A DNA stretch of 64,000 nt from Flavobacterium succinicans (GTDB taxonomy: Bacteria > Bacteroidota > Bacteroidia > Flavobacteriales > Flavobacteriaceae): positions 57,802-121,801 of the forward strand of contig NZ_JMTM01000004.1 in NCBI RefSeq assembly GCF_001662485.1. Reading direction: 5' to 3'. Position numbers and translations under genes: made by a program. This document shows positions 41,344 to 50,903 of this stretch, in pieces. The notes under the pieces are model-generated. The model was given only the letters and a program-made list of their open reading frames with translations. It ran no database searches and was not told the DNA's origin. Position 1 is the stretch's first letter. Each line of letters opens with the position of its first letter.

Positions 41344-43068
41344 TTATTCAGCCTCAAAGGCTATTTTCTTTTTGCACAACATTTGAATCAAAATAGATAG
41401 TACAATAGTTAATAGCGCACCAATAAAATTCAACCACAGATACCCTAATTTTTCTTCGTCGCTTGGATAGATGTAAATGGCAAAATAATAAATGATAAAA
41501 ATGGTAACTTGACTAATCACTGCACTATAGAACACGGCTTGTGATTGTACTTTTTTCAGATAAAAACCAACCAAAAAGATACCCAACACTGTCCCGTAAA
41601 ATATAGAACCAATAATGTTTACTAATTGAATTAAGTTCTCGAATAAGGTACCAATGCAAGCAAATAGAATAGCAATTACGCCCCACATCAAAGTGAAAAA
41701 CTTCGTTGCATTCAAATAATGGGTCTCTGATTTTTCGGTTTTGAGATTACGTTTGTAAATGTCAATTGCCGTAGTTGAAGCCAAAGCACTCAATCCAGAA
41801 GCAGTCGAAGACATAGCTGCTGAAAGAATAACCGCTAATAACAAACCAATTAAACCTTTGGGAAGATAGTTGAGTACAAAATGGAAAAAGACATAATCTT
41901 TATCATTCGTTTCGCTATCGGGGTCGGCTTTGGTAATAATGTCCTTGGCTCGGTCGCGTAAATCTTTTTCTTTATTAGATAAAGCTACCAATTCCTTTCT
42001 CAAAGTGGGATTGTCATAATCCTGATTCAGTTGATCGATGTACAATAAATTGATGACTTTTTTATCTTCCGACAAAGCATTGAGCTTGTTTTCTAAGGCT
42101 TGATATTCTTTTTTGTATTTCGAATTTTCAATCACCGTTTTGTTATTCGGATTGAAGTTAAGCGGAACAGGGTTGAATTGAAAAAAGACGAAAACCATTA
42201 CACCAGTCAATAAAATAAAGAATTGCATGGGCACTTTGAGTAACCCATTCATAATTAATCCCATCTGACTTTCTCGAACCGATTTTCCAGACAAATAACG
42301 TCCTACTTGTGATTGGTCAGTTCCAAAATAAGCTAAAGCCAAGAAAAAGCCTCCTGTAATTCCACTCCAAAACGTATACTTTTGCTCTGGGTCAAAAGAG
42401 AAATCTACGATGTTCATTTTGTCATTAGCTCCCGCAATATGCAAGGCACTAGAAAAAGTCATATCGTTGGGTAAATAGTGTAAAATCAAGAAAAAGGTAC
42501 TGAACATTCCTAACATAATGACAAACATCTGTTGTTTCTGCGTCACGTTTACGGCTTTGGTTCCTCCAGAAAAAGTATAAATAATCACCGAAATTCCGAT
42601 GAAAATGTTCATATAGGTCAAATTCCAACCCAATATAGCCGATAAAATAATAGCAGGTGCATAGATGGTTAATCCCGTACCTAATCCGCGTTGTACTAAG
42701 AACAAAACTGCCGCTAAGGAACGTGTTTTTAAATCAAATCGTTTTTCTAAATATTCGTAGGCTGTATAGACTTTGTATTTATGATATATAGGAATGAAGG
42801 TCACACATATTAATACCATTGCAATGGGTAACCCAAAATAGAATTGCACGAATCCCATACCATCATGATACGCTTGCCCAGGAGTGGATAAGAAAGTAAT
42901 AGCACTTGCCTGTGTTGCCATGACCGAAAGCCCTACCACATGCCAAGGCGTTTCGTTATTCCCTAAAATGAAATCTTCAACGTTCTTGCTTCCTTTGGTT
43001 TTCCATACGCCATATATGACGATGAATAAAAGGGTAGACAATAAAATAATCCAATCAAATAGTTGCAT
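41344..43068 (-). CDS. sodium:solute symporter
   Basis: A 574-residue SSS-family (SLC5) transporter with about 13-14 membrane segments, including GNNETPWHVVGLSVMATQASAITFLSTPGQAY, AYFGTDQSQVGRYL and AMSSTASGLSALASTTAIDIYKRN. A cytoplasmic insertion rich in charged residues (about 320-390) lies between helices. It transports a solute with Na+; specificity is unclear. It starts 3 nt after a 35-residue membrane protein gene, which follows a PIG-L deacetylase gene, so a sugar- or acetylated-compound link is possible (inference). Confidence 0.9.
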   Translation of the reverse strand: MQLFDWIILLSTLLFIVIYGVWKTKGSKNVEDFILGNNETPWHVVGLSVMATQASAITFLSTPGQAYHDGMGFVQFYFGLPIAMVLICVTFIPIYHKYKVYTAYEYLEKRFDLKTRSLAAVLFLVQRGLGTGLTIYAPAIILSAILGWNLTYMNIFIGISVIIYTFSGGTKAVNVTQKQQMFVIMLGMFSTFFLILHYLPNDMTFSSALHIAGANDKMNIVDFSFDPEQKYTFWSGITGGFFLALAYFGTDQSQVGRYLSGKSVRESQMGLIMNGLLKVPMQFFILLTGVMVFVFFQFNPVPLNFNPNNKTVIENSKYKKEYQALENKLNALSEDKKVINLLYIDQLNQDYDNPTLRKELVALSNKEKDLRDRAKDIITKADPDSETNDKDYVFFHFVLNYLPKGLIGLLLAVILSAAMSSTASGLSALASTTAIDIYKRNLKTEKSETHYLNATKFFTLMWGVIAILFACIGTLFENLIQLVNIIGSIFYGTVLGIFLVGFYLKKVQSQAVFYSAVISQVTIFIIYYFAIYIYPSDEEKLGYLWLNFIGALLTIVLSILIQMLCKKKIAFEAE

Positions 43069-43071
43069 GAG

Positions 43072-43179
43072 TTAGGCGTATAAATTCATGATGAGACAAA
43101 AAATCAATATGTAGACAATATTGGCCACCAATACATAGGTGTAGTCCTTTTTCCAAATTTTTTCTTTATTGGGTTCCAT
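43072..43179 (-). CDS. 35-residue single-pass membrane protein
   Basis: A small ORF beginning MEPNKEKIWKKDYTYV, with one hydrophobic segment YVLVANIVYILIFCLIMNLY (about 15-34). It starts 10 nt after the PIG-L stop and ends 3 nt before the symporter ATG, filling the gap exactly, so it is very likely real. Small subunits paired with SSS transporters are known elsewhere (such as YjcH with ActP), so it may assemble with the symporter; that is inference. Confidence 0.7.
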   Translation of the reverse strand: MEPNKEKIWKKDYTYVLVANIVYILIFCLIMNLYA

Positions 43180-43188
43180 AGTGCGGGG

Positions 43189-45720
43189 TTAGTTGTTAAT
43201 TTTTGGAGCAGGCATTTTAGTTTCTGATTTTACAGAAATGGTATTGGCCATCAATTTAAAAGCACCAAGAACGCCTTCGGGTAGTTCTCTAAAAAAGCTT
43301 AATCCTGTGTAAATATAATTGCCTTTTCCGTAAGGAGCTACTAACAAAGCGCCGTTTTTTGGTGTTTCGCCTTTGTCATTAGTAGACAAGATAGGTGTAA
43401 AGGCGGGATCAAAAGTATTGGGGTAATACAACCCTTGTTCTTGTTTCCAACCTTTGAAATCATTAGCAGTAATCTTATTAGGATAATTCAAAATCGGATG
43501 ATTAGGAGCTAGGAAACGAACTTCGGCAGCTTCTTCGGTTACGCGATCACGAGAAACTTTTAGCGGATAAGGAGCTAGGTTAGGGGTCACCAAATCATCG
43601 GTGGTGTTATATTGTACAATCATAGTTTTACCTTCTTTGACAAATTCAAATAAAAGCGCTTGTTTATTAGCCAAAGCCTGAACGGTATTGTAAGCTCGAA
43701 CCCCAGTCATCACCACATCAAAGGTAGCCAAATGCTCAGGAGTAATTTCTTCGGGTTTCAAAATTGTGACTTGATACCCCATTTGCTCTAAGCTTGCAGG
43801 AACTTCATCACCAGCGCCCATAATGTAAGCTATTTTTTCATTATTGGTTTTCAAATCTACACGTAAGAACTTAGCCTCAGCGTTTTTTAGAACCTGTTGC
43901 TTGGTAATATGATTAAAATCGATAGTGATTTGGCTTTTGTTGAATTGTTTGTTACCAATAACCACGATGCTTTTGGCTACAATTTCTTGATTTTTTTTAG
44001 GTGGAATTACGGTAAAATAAACGGTTTTTTCGCTTCCTTTTTTATCCAAATCGACTTCAATAAAAGCGGGATTTATTTTCCAATCTTTTCCTAATTCCAA
44101 CTGAACGATTCCTTTAACCGCATCTTTACCAGCTTTGACTTTCACGCCAACGGTTTTACTTTTTTCATTGGTAAACAACAAAACTTTTTCAGTAAACGTT
44201 GAGGTGGCTTCGGGAACGATATCCAAGAAATTGTACATTTCGCCTTTTACATCGTCATTGTATTTGTAAACTACAGTACGTTCAAAGGGAATTTCAACGC
44301 CTTCAATACTTACAGTAAACACCACTTTTGCGTCTCTTTCTTTTTCGGGAAGTCCAATTTCAGTAGGATTGCTCACGTTGTACATGCCCACAGTAGCTTC
44401 CTCTGCCAACCAATAGGGTTGCGTGTAAGCAATTGTTTCTGGTAGTTGCAAATCAAGGGCAAAGTTGAGTAATTTGTTGGATTGTAAAGGTGTATTCTGT
44501 ACCGTTGAGATTTGGTTGGGCAATGTAGTCACACTTTTTAAAACCATCGGAATTGCAGAACGATTGATGGCTTCTATTTTTAATTTTAAACTACTTCCAG
44601 GTGTCGTTTCTTGTGTTGGAGCAACGGCTTCTAGGTATAATCCAGCGCAGGCTGCAATAATTTTTTTGGTTTCGGCTGCTTTTTGTTTTGACCAATGATT
44701 TTCGTCTAATTGCAACATCATTTGGTAAGCTTTAACTAGCTTTGGAATGCTAGCCGCAGGGTTGTTATGATTGAATTCTTTGCTAATCGAAGTAAGGAGT
44801 TCTCCAATAGCTTTTCCGCCTTTGACACGATTCCAGCTCGTATCAATGCCATCAAAAAGAGAACCGTTTGTAGGGACTCTTTCGCCATTTAAAAATTCTA
44901 AATATTCCTTTTCTTCACCTCGAGTTCCTGTACTTCCAAATCCTTGTGATTGATGGGAACTTCTGCTTAAAGCAGCAATTTCTTGATTCGATTTCCCAAG
45001 GTTTGGATAATAAACCCCAGTTTGCATCGCAAGTAGATTGGTTTTATCCGCGGCATTAAATTTTTCTTGGGAGCCATAAAACCACCAAGAGGTATTAAAG
45101 AATTGGCGTTTGGCTTGCCAAGGTTGAACATATTTAAGTTGCTCAGGATAAACAGAAGGATTATTGGTAAGATTAAAACTTTCTACACTCAACATTGCCG
45201 AAGCGGTGTGATGTCCGTGAGTGGTTCCTGGAGAACGATGGTCAAAACGGTTAATGATTACATCGGGTTGGAATTTACGAATCGCCCAAATTACATCGGC
45301 TAGGACTTTTTCTTTGTCCCAAATGGCTAAAGTTTCGGTAGGATTTTTGGAGAAACCAAAATCATTGGCTCTAGAGAAAAGTTGCTCTCCGCCATCAATT
45401 TTTCGCGCTTCTATAAGTTCTTGCGTACGAATAACTCCAAGCAGTTCACGTAATTGTGCTCCAATTAGATTTTGTCCACCATCACCTCGAGTTAGCGACA
45501 AATAGGCGGTTCTAGCTTTGGTTTCGTTGGCTAAATACGAAATCAATCGGGTATTTTCATCATCTGGATGAGCCGCTACATAAAGTACAGAACCCAGAAA
45601 ATTAAGTTTTTGAATTTGGTTGTAAATTTCAACCGAGTTAGGTTTTGTAGGTTTTTGTGCAAAAGCTAGGGTAGTGGATAGTAATAAAAGGAAGGCCGTT
45701 TTAACTATTGACTGCTGCAT
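43189..45720 (-). CDS. PIG-L family deacetylase, exported multi-domain
   Basis: An 843-residue exported protein: a signal peptide (about 1-21, LAFAQ), an N-terminal PIG-L (LmbE) domain with the zinc motif YVAAHPDDENTR (H51, D53, D54) and HHTASA-type histidines (TTHGHHTASAML, about 165-178), then beta-sandwich domains (about 360-620) and a C-terminal glutamine amidotransferase/Trx-like region (AYIMGAGDEVPASLEQMGY, VMTGVRAYN). PIG-L enzymes remove acetyl groups from GlcNAc-type substrates. It heads the operon with a small membrane protein and a sodium:solute symporter, suggesting uptake of a released product. Confidence 0.9.
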   Translation of the reverse strand: MQQSIVKTAFLLLLSTTLAFAQKPTKPNSVEIYNQIQKLNFLGSVLYVAAHPDDENTRLISYLANETKARTAYLSLTRGDGGQNLIGAQLRELLGVIRTQELIEARKIDGGEQLFSRANDFGFSKNPTETLAIWDKEKVLADVIWAIRKFQPDVIINRFDHRSPGTTHGHHTASAMLSVESFNLTNNPSVYPEQLKYVQPWQAKRQFFNTSWWFYGSQEKFNAADKTNLLAMQTGVYYPNLGKSNQEIAALSRSSHQSQGFGSTGTRGEEKEYLEFLNGERVPTNGSLFDGIDTSWNRVKGGKAIGELLTSISKEFNHNNPAASIPKLVKAYQMMLQLDENHWSKQKAAETKKIIAACAGLYLEAVAPTQETTPGSSLKLKIEAINRSAIPMVLKSVTTLPNQISTVQNTPLQSNKLLNFALDLQLPETIAYTQPYWLAEEATVGMYNVSNPTEIGLPEKERDAKVVFTVSIEGVEIPFERTVVYKYNDDVKGEMYNFLDIVPEATSTFTEKVLLFTNEKSKTVGVKVKAGKDAVKGIVQLELGKDWKINPAFIEVDLDKKGSEKTVYFTVIPPKKNQEIVAKSIVVIGNKQFNKSQITIDFNHITKQQVLKNAEAKFLRVDLKTNNEKIAYIMGAGDEVPASLEQMGYQVTILKPEEITPEHLATFDVVMTGVRAYNTVQALANKQALLFEFVKEGKTMIVQYNTTDDLVTPNLAPYPLKVSRDRVTEEAAEVRFLAPNHPILNYPNKITANDFKGWKQEQGLYYPNTFDPAFTPILSTNDKGETPKNGALLVAPYGKGNYIYTGLSFFRELPEGVLGAFKLMANTISVKSETKMPAPKINN

Positions 45721-45745
45721 AGAATTTTTTGTTATGGATACATTT

Positions 45746-45753
45746 CAAAAATA
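45746..45753 (-). promoter_or_regulatory. -7 element of the PIG-L operon
   Basis: The complement reads TATTTTTG, 26 nt upstream of the ATG at 45720. No clear -33. Confidence 0.45.
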
Positions 45754-45874
45754 GTAATTAAGAGTTGGTAATTTTTGTTAATTTTTGTTAATGCAGATTT
45801 TTTATGATTTTATGAGCTACACTGATGTTTTTACTTATAATATTACTACTTTAGAGTTACTTCTTATTTATGCT

Positions 45875-46834
45875 ATGAAAACAATAATATATCAATCAGA
45901 TTATTTAGGAAATGGATTTGAATATGCGACTATTGCTCAACCCGATGATTATGAGGGGAAAGTAGTGGCAACAATAATTAGAAGACAGAGCAGTAGGCCT
46001 AGTACCAAAGCGGTCTTGTATGTACATGGTTTTAATGATTATTTTTTTCAGTCGGAAATGGCTCATAAATTTAATGAACAAGGTTTTCATTTTTATGCGA
46101 TTGATTTGCGCAAATATGGTCGTTCTATTTTGCCGCATCAAAAGAGCAATAACATGCGCAGCTTAATAGAATATTTTGAAGATTTAGACGCTGCTTTAGA
46201 GATAATGGAGCAAGAGGGCAATAAACAAGTGGTGTTATCGGGTCATTCTACAGGTGGTTTATTGGTGACTTTATATGCAGCGCAACGCATCGGGAAAGAA
46301 AAATTCGAAGCCATTTTTTGCAATAGTCCGTTTTATGCTATGAATATGCCAGGCTATCAAAAGCGCTTGCTGCTGCCACTGGTGGCCCTTTTCGGAAAGT
46401 ATTTTCCTGAGGTGTTACTTCCTGGAAAGATTTCAGAATGGTATGGCCACAGCTTGCATAGTGCAAAGAAAGGAGAGTGGGACTATAACTTGGCATGGAA
46501 ACCGCATTTGGTTCCCGCTTTAAATGCAGGATGGATCAACGCGATATATCAAGGGCATGCCCAAATAAAAAAGGGAATAATTCTAACTCGCCCAATTTTG
46601 GTAATGCATTCAAATCAATCGATTTATAGCAAGGATTGGAAGGCTTCTTTTTTTGAAGGAGATGCCATTTTGAATGTAAAAGACATCAAAGCAGGTGCAG
46701 AAAGGATCCTTGCGCCTAAACGTAAGATACACGAAGTTCATGGGGGTATGCATGATCTGATCTTGTCACCCCTTCGGGTTCGTGAACGTGTATATCTTGT
46801 TTTGTTTGAGTGGTTGGCACAAATTATAAAATGA
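45875..46834 (+). CDS. alpha/beta hydrolase (monoglyceride lipase-like)
   Basis: A 319-residue serine hydrolase. YVHGFNDY (about 49-56) is the oxyanion HG motif; VVLSGHSTGGLL carries nucleophile S125; the C-terminal EVHGGMHDL carries the histidine (about H290). It looks like the serine aminopeptidase S33 / monoacylglycerol lipase group. I chose ATG 45875 (MKTIIYQSDY); an in-frame ATG at 45785 would add 30 poorly conserved residues. It is convergent with the frameshifted Omp85 gene, 5 nt between stops. Confidence 0.88.
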   Translation: MKTIIYQSDYLGNGFEYATIAQPDDYEGKVVATIIRRQSSRPSTKAVLYVHGFNDYFFQSEMAHKFNEQGFHFYAIDLRKYGRSILPHQKSNNMRSLIEYFEDLDAALEIMEQEGNKQVVLSGHSTGGLLVTLYAAQRIGKEKFEAIFCNSPFYAMNMPGYQKRLLLPLVALFGKYFPEVLLPGKISEWYGHSLHSAKKGEWDYNLAWKPHLVPALNAGWINAIYQGHAQIKKGIILTRPILVMHSNQSIYSKDWKASFFEGDAILNVKDIKAGAERILAPKRKIHEVHGGMHDLILSPLRVRERVYLVLFEWLAQIIK

Positions 46835-46839
46835 TTTGT

Positions 46840-48671
46840 TTATTTATAAATCACCGTTCGAGGTTTATTCAATTCAAAATCCAATAAACCAAAATCACTG
46901 GTTTCAAAAGCATTTGTTCTAAGATTCTTATCATCAGGGCCAAAGGTAGTCGGGTAATAAGCAAACGACAATTGAAACGAACTAAACACCAAATAATCAT
47001 TATTGATAATTAACCCCAATCCAATGCTAGAGTAGGTTTGATTCTTAAGCTTGGTTTTTTTGTCATTTCCAATAATTCCAAGGGTATAATTAAAAAACGG
47101 ATTCAAACGAAAACCCCAGAGATTCCATGGAGAATAGCTTTGCGTTTGCGCACTAAAAACCATTTTTTTTGTCCCGTATAAAGCATTGTTGAATCCAGGG
47201 ATTCCATATTCACCATTTAAGGTGAGTCGATCCCCAGTTGCAGCCAATCGGTGGTTGCCAAAAACAACTTGTTGTTTTAAAAACTGTCTAATTTTCCAAT
47301 CGCCAATCTCATATAATTTGGTAAAATAATTGGCTTGAAATGAAAAAGCGGATTGAACCGTTTTGGAATGCTGAAAAAAACTGCCCCACTCGGCATTCAT
47401 ACTAAAAAATCCCCAACGGTAATAGTTTCCAAATGAAGCCCTTGTGCCTAAATACAACTGCCCGGTATGATTTTTTCGCTGATAACCTGTGGTTAGACTA
47501 TAGGTTTTTCCAATAGGTACATCTTCTATAATCCCGTTGTTGAACAAATAGCGTTCTTGGACAAAGTTTCTGGCGTTGATCCCCACGCTCAGGAGTAGCA
47601 GTTTTTGGTCTGTATAGAATCCAACACTGTCATAAGCTACACTCGGATTTTCTAAAAAATTGATATTTAAGAAACGACCGGCCACAATCAAGTTGGTAAT
47701 TTTGCTTTTTTCTGAATTGTCGTTATCCAACGAAAAAGCGTGGCCAAGCCAGTAATCATCGGTATTGAATTTGAAGCGCTGTTGCGCAAAAACACCTTTT
47801 TATCAGCCAAACTATCCTGTTTAAAACGTTGTTCATAGAGAATTCCACCTCCCCATTTGGTCAAAGGCGACACAAACATTCTAGAAGCTTCCCAACTTCG
47901 GTTATAATTATTGTCTACATCTTTTTGATGGGTCGCTTGTAATTTGATAAAGGTTTTTCGAAAATTGTTGACCGTGTATTGAAGCAAATGACCATTTTGA
48001 CTTTCTTTGAAACGATTGGTGTATTCCCCTCGAATTTCATGACCTTGACCAAGAAAATTACGCTCTTTAAGTTTTAGGGTGGTTTCGGTATTGCTAAAAG
48101 AGGCATTTGGAATTAAACTCCAAGAATCCAAAACTTGAATAAATACATCTACTGAATCGGTGTTTTCGGCTACAATTTCTATATGGATTGCCACACTATT
48201 GACAAAACGTTGTGCTCGAATCAAACGCTGACTTTCTTTAACCAATAACGAATCTAACGGTTCATTTTCTTTAAGTAATAAAACTTTTCGAATCGTATAG
48301 TCTTTGGATTTAATATGTAATTTGTTTCCCCATTCTTCTACTGTATTGAGTTTTTTTTGAGGCGTAATTGTTTCAAGTTGCTGTGCTTTTTTCCCAAAAG
48401 GATCAAGAGTAATGATCGAAATACTTCGGATTATTTTGCCTTGATAAGGACGATAATCTATTTTGGAAACTTTTTTGGCAGGAAGGTTGGGTTTAATGGG
48501 TCTAAAGACCAGGCGGTGCAAAAAACTTGTTACTTTTTTCCTTTGTGAAAACTGTTGGATGTTTTTATAAATTTTGGCACTATCTGCCTTTGGTTTTTCT
48601 TGTTGGGAAAAAGCAAACTGAGATAAAAAAAACAAAACGACTAGTACAGTAAAAGCTTTTTTTTGATGCAT
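46840..48671 (-). pseudogene. Omp85-like outer-membrane protein gene, frameshifted
   Basis: Two overlapping frames make up one protein of about 610 residues. The 5' part (47688-48671) has signal peptide ending FAFSQ, a POTRA-like region (RKVLLLKENEPLDSLL, RLIRAQRFVNSVAI) and the first strands of a barrel. The 3' part (from 46840) continues the barrel. The frames join near a run of five A at 47788-47792 (T on the coding strand): restoring a sixth T gives KVFFAQQRFKFNTDDYW, which fuses the halves without a stop. It could be a real single-base deletion or a homopolymer sequencing error. BamA/TamA-like assembly or translocation is inferred. Confidence 0.8.
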
Positions 48672-48714
48672 GTTGCCTGTTTTTTTTATGTTAATTCAAT
48701 GATATAAACTTTGC

Positions 48715-49257
48715 CTAATCTGTAAATTCATTAGTCGTATCGGTGGAACTCTTGTTGAGGATTGAAATGCCTTTTTGAAAAAATAAATTATTGGGATAAA
48801 TTACCATTTCCCCTTCTTTGGATCGGATGGTTACATGAAAAGCGCCAATATCTTCAATTTCTCCTTCAACGAGATATTCTTTGTCATGGATTAAAATAAC
48901 ATCACCAATTTTGAACGGAAACGAAAAGAATAAAATAATTCCAGCGGTAATATTGCTTAATATGGACCATTGCGCAAACATAGCAACACCAATCACCGTA
49001 GCTATAGACGAAATGGTGATGAAAATATCCTTGGCTTGTACACCCCAAATTAAAATTATGGTGATAAGGGCTAAGATAGTAATCAAAATGTTAATGTATT
49101 TGATGACCAAATTCGTTCTTCTCTCAATAATTTCGCTCGTTTTAGCATATCTTCTAACGAGTTTAGCAACCAAGGTTCTTATAAGAAACACAAGCAATAA
49201 AAGTATTCCTGTACTGATTTCTTCTTTGAGATATTGATCAAAAAAATTCATATCCAT
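48715..49257 (-). CDS. small-conductance mechanosensitive channel (MscS-like)
   Basis: A 180-residue short MscS-type protein: two or three membrane helices (about 14-30, 48-68, 70-92), the pore-lining helix near FITISSIATVIGVAMFAQWSILSN (about 73-96), and a beta domain (FPFKIGDVILIHDKEYLVEGEIEDIGAFHVTIR) typical of the MscS middle domain. The large C-terminal domain is mostly absent. It protects against hypo-osmotic shock in the family. It is 6 nt downstream of maf in the minus-strand operon. Confidence 0.88.
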   Translation of the reverse strand: MDMNFFDQYLKEEISTGILLLLVFLIRTLVAKLVRRYAKTSEIIERRTNLVIKYINILITILALITIILIWGVQAKDIFITISSIATVIGVAMFAQWSILSNITAGIILFFSFPFKIGDVILIHDKEYLVEGEIEDIGAFHVTIRSKEGEMVIYPNNLFFQKGISILNKSSTDTTNEFTD

Positions 49258-49262
49258 TAATT

Positions 49263-49844
49263 TTAAAGTTGACTAAGATACGCAAACACTTTGTCTGTTG
49301 GCATTCCCATAACATTAGTATAGGAACCTTCTATTTTAGAAACTCCTACAAAACCGATCCATTCCTGAATTCCGTAAGCTCCTGCTTTGTCAAAAGGTTG
49401 GTAATGGTCTAAATAATAGCGAATAGCTTCATCACTCAAGGCATTAAAGGTGACTTTTGTGGTCTCGGAAATGACATCTGTTTTGTGTTTTGTTTTAAAA
49501 CATACCGATGTGATGACTTCATGGGTGTTGTTTGATAAGGATTGCAAAATTTCGAAGGCCTCCTGAGCATCTTTCGGCTTTCCCAAGGGGCGATTTTGGT
49601 GCCATACAATGGTGTCGCTAGTAATCAGGAGTTCGTTATCCCGTAATTCGCCTTCAAAAGCATTGGCCTTAAGGATAGAAAGATAGCTAGTAATTTCTTC
49701 TCTTTTTAGCGTAATGGGAAAAATTTCTTCAACTTCTTTGAGTCGAATTTCGAAATCCAAATCTAAGTCTTTAAAAAATTGCTGCCTTCTAGGGGAACCC
49801 GAAGCCAGAATAATACGATATGGCGCTAGTTTATTTTTAAGCAT
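49263..49844 (-). CDS. maf: Maf-like nucleotide pyrophosphatase
   Basis: A 193-residue Maf/YhdE-type protein that hydrolyses non-canonical or canonical NTPs, preventing misincorporation. IILASGSPRRQQ (about 11-22) is the N-terminal signature, LLITSDTIVWHQ (about 73-84) the central acidic site, and KAGAYGIQEWIGF the C-terminal signature. I use ATG 49844, overlapping the UbiA gene stop by 8 nt; the longer start at 49898 adds residues that no homologue shares. Confidence 0.93.
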   Translation of the reverse strand: MLKNKLAPYRIILASGSPRRQQFFKDLDLDFEIRLKEVEEIFPITLKREEITSYLSILKANAFEGELRDNELLITSDTIVWHQNRPLGKPKDAQEAFEILQSLSNNTHEVITSVCFKTKHKTDVISETTKVTFNALSDEAIRYYLDHYQPFDKAGAYGIQEWIGFVGVSKIEGSYTNVMGMPTDKVFAYLSQL

Positions 49845-50763
49845 GGTGATGAATATTGTAGGTGAGTAGGGGTAATAGAAAGAGTCCAAAAAAGACAATC
49901 CATTTGAGAACAGTACTCAAGTGATGCAACTCAGATTTGGTTGTAGCTGCTGCAATTTTTATGGTAAAATACAAAAAAGGAGCGATGATAAAAATTAGGC
50001 TGTAAATCGTAATCAGTTGCAAATCGTTCAAAACAAAATAGCGATACATATAATTAAGAAGTAACCCAATCGGGATAAGACTCAAAACGGCAAGTAATTT
50101 GGTCGTTTTCGAAAGACCTAAACGAATCGCTAAGGTATTCATCCCTTGGTGCTGATCGCCTTCAATATCTTCTACGTCTTTCGTGATTTCTCGAATAAAA
50201 TGTAACAGAAAAGCAAAAACGGCATAGTCTATCAATAGGCTGAAAATTGGTATCATTTGCCTTTGATTCTCAGCATAAGTTACTGGTAGCAAATCAAAAA
50301 GGCCTATAATTAATACGCTTATGGCTAATAATAAAGCGACAATAATATTCCCAATCAAAAGCAGTTGTTTTAGTGTGGTAGCATAAAAATAAAGTGTAGC
50401 CGCAATTAAAATAAACAATCCGGCAAAATTAGGTTTGTCAATCACGTTTGAAAGATAAAAACCAAGGCATACCCCAGTTACGGTCAGTCCAATATACAAA
50501 TTATATGCTACACTTTCTTGGATGGTTTTGCCAATAAGTACTTGCTCGGGTTTGTTGATAGCATCGGTATCTTGATCAAAAATATCGTTAATTACATAGC
50601 CACCTGCCGCAATACAAATCGTAGCTAAAACCAACAAAACATATTGAAAGTTGGATAAAGCCAAGCTACAATCCTGTTCTTTTAAGAAACCAAAACGCAA
50701 AATCAATTGCATTAAAGCTAATAAAAGTAAGTTTTGATAACGTAGTAATTGAAGGTATTTCAT
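49837..50763 (-). CDS. UbiA-family prenyltransferase (geranylgeranylglycerol-phosphate geranylgeranyltransferase-like)
   Basis: A 308-residue membrane prenyltransferase with about eight to nine segments. The first aspartate motif NDIFDQDTDAINKPE (about 70-84) and the second DVEDIEGDQHQG (about 197-208) bind prenyl diphosphate with Mg2+. In Flavobacteriaceae this operon position usually carries the (S)-2,3-di-O-geranylgeranylglyceryl phosphate synthase-type annotation; the true acceptor in bacteria is not settled. It sits between KdsC-like and maf genes. Confidence 0.88.
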   Translation of the reverse strand: MKYLQLLRYQNLLLLALMQLILRFGFLKEQDCSLALSNFQYVLLVLATICIAAGGYVINDIFDQDTDAINKPEQVLIGKTIQESVAYNLYIGLTVTGVCLGFYLSNVIDKPNFAGLFILIAATLYFYATTLKQLLLIGNIIVALLLAISVLIIGLFDLLPVTYAENQRQMIPIFSLLIDYAVFAFLLHFIREITKDVEDIEGDQHQGMNTLAIRLGLSKTTKLLAVLSLIPIGLLLNYMYRYFVLNDLQLITIYSLIFIIAPFLYFTIKIAAATTKSELHHLSTVLKWIVFFGLFLLPLLTYNIHHHA

Positions 50764-50857
50764 TGTTTTTGGATGGGTTTAGTTTTATAATCTTGGATTA
50801 GATTTTGATTCCGAAACTTCAGAATTATTTTTTATAGCTTCTATCTTCTATTTTCTG

Positions 50858-50899
50858 ACTTCTAACATCTCACTTCTAACATCTCACTTCTAACATCTT
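50858..50899. repeat. 14-bp tandem repeat, three units
   Basis: ACTTCTAACATCTC repeated at 50858, 50872 and 50886, the last unit ending in T. It lies in the 140-bp gap between the KdsC-like and UbiA genes. Similar low-complexity CTTCTAACATCTAA-type sequence precedes menD. Confidence 0.85.
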
Positions 50900-50903
50900 A
50901 CTT

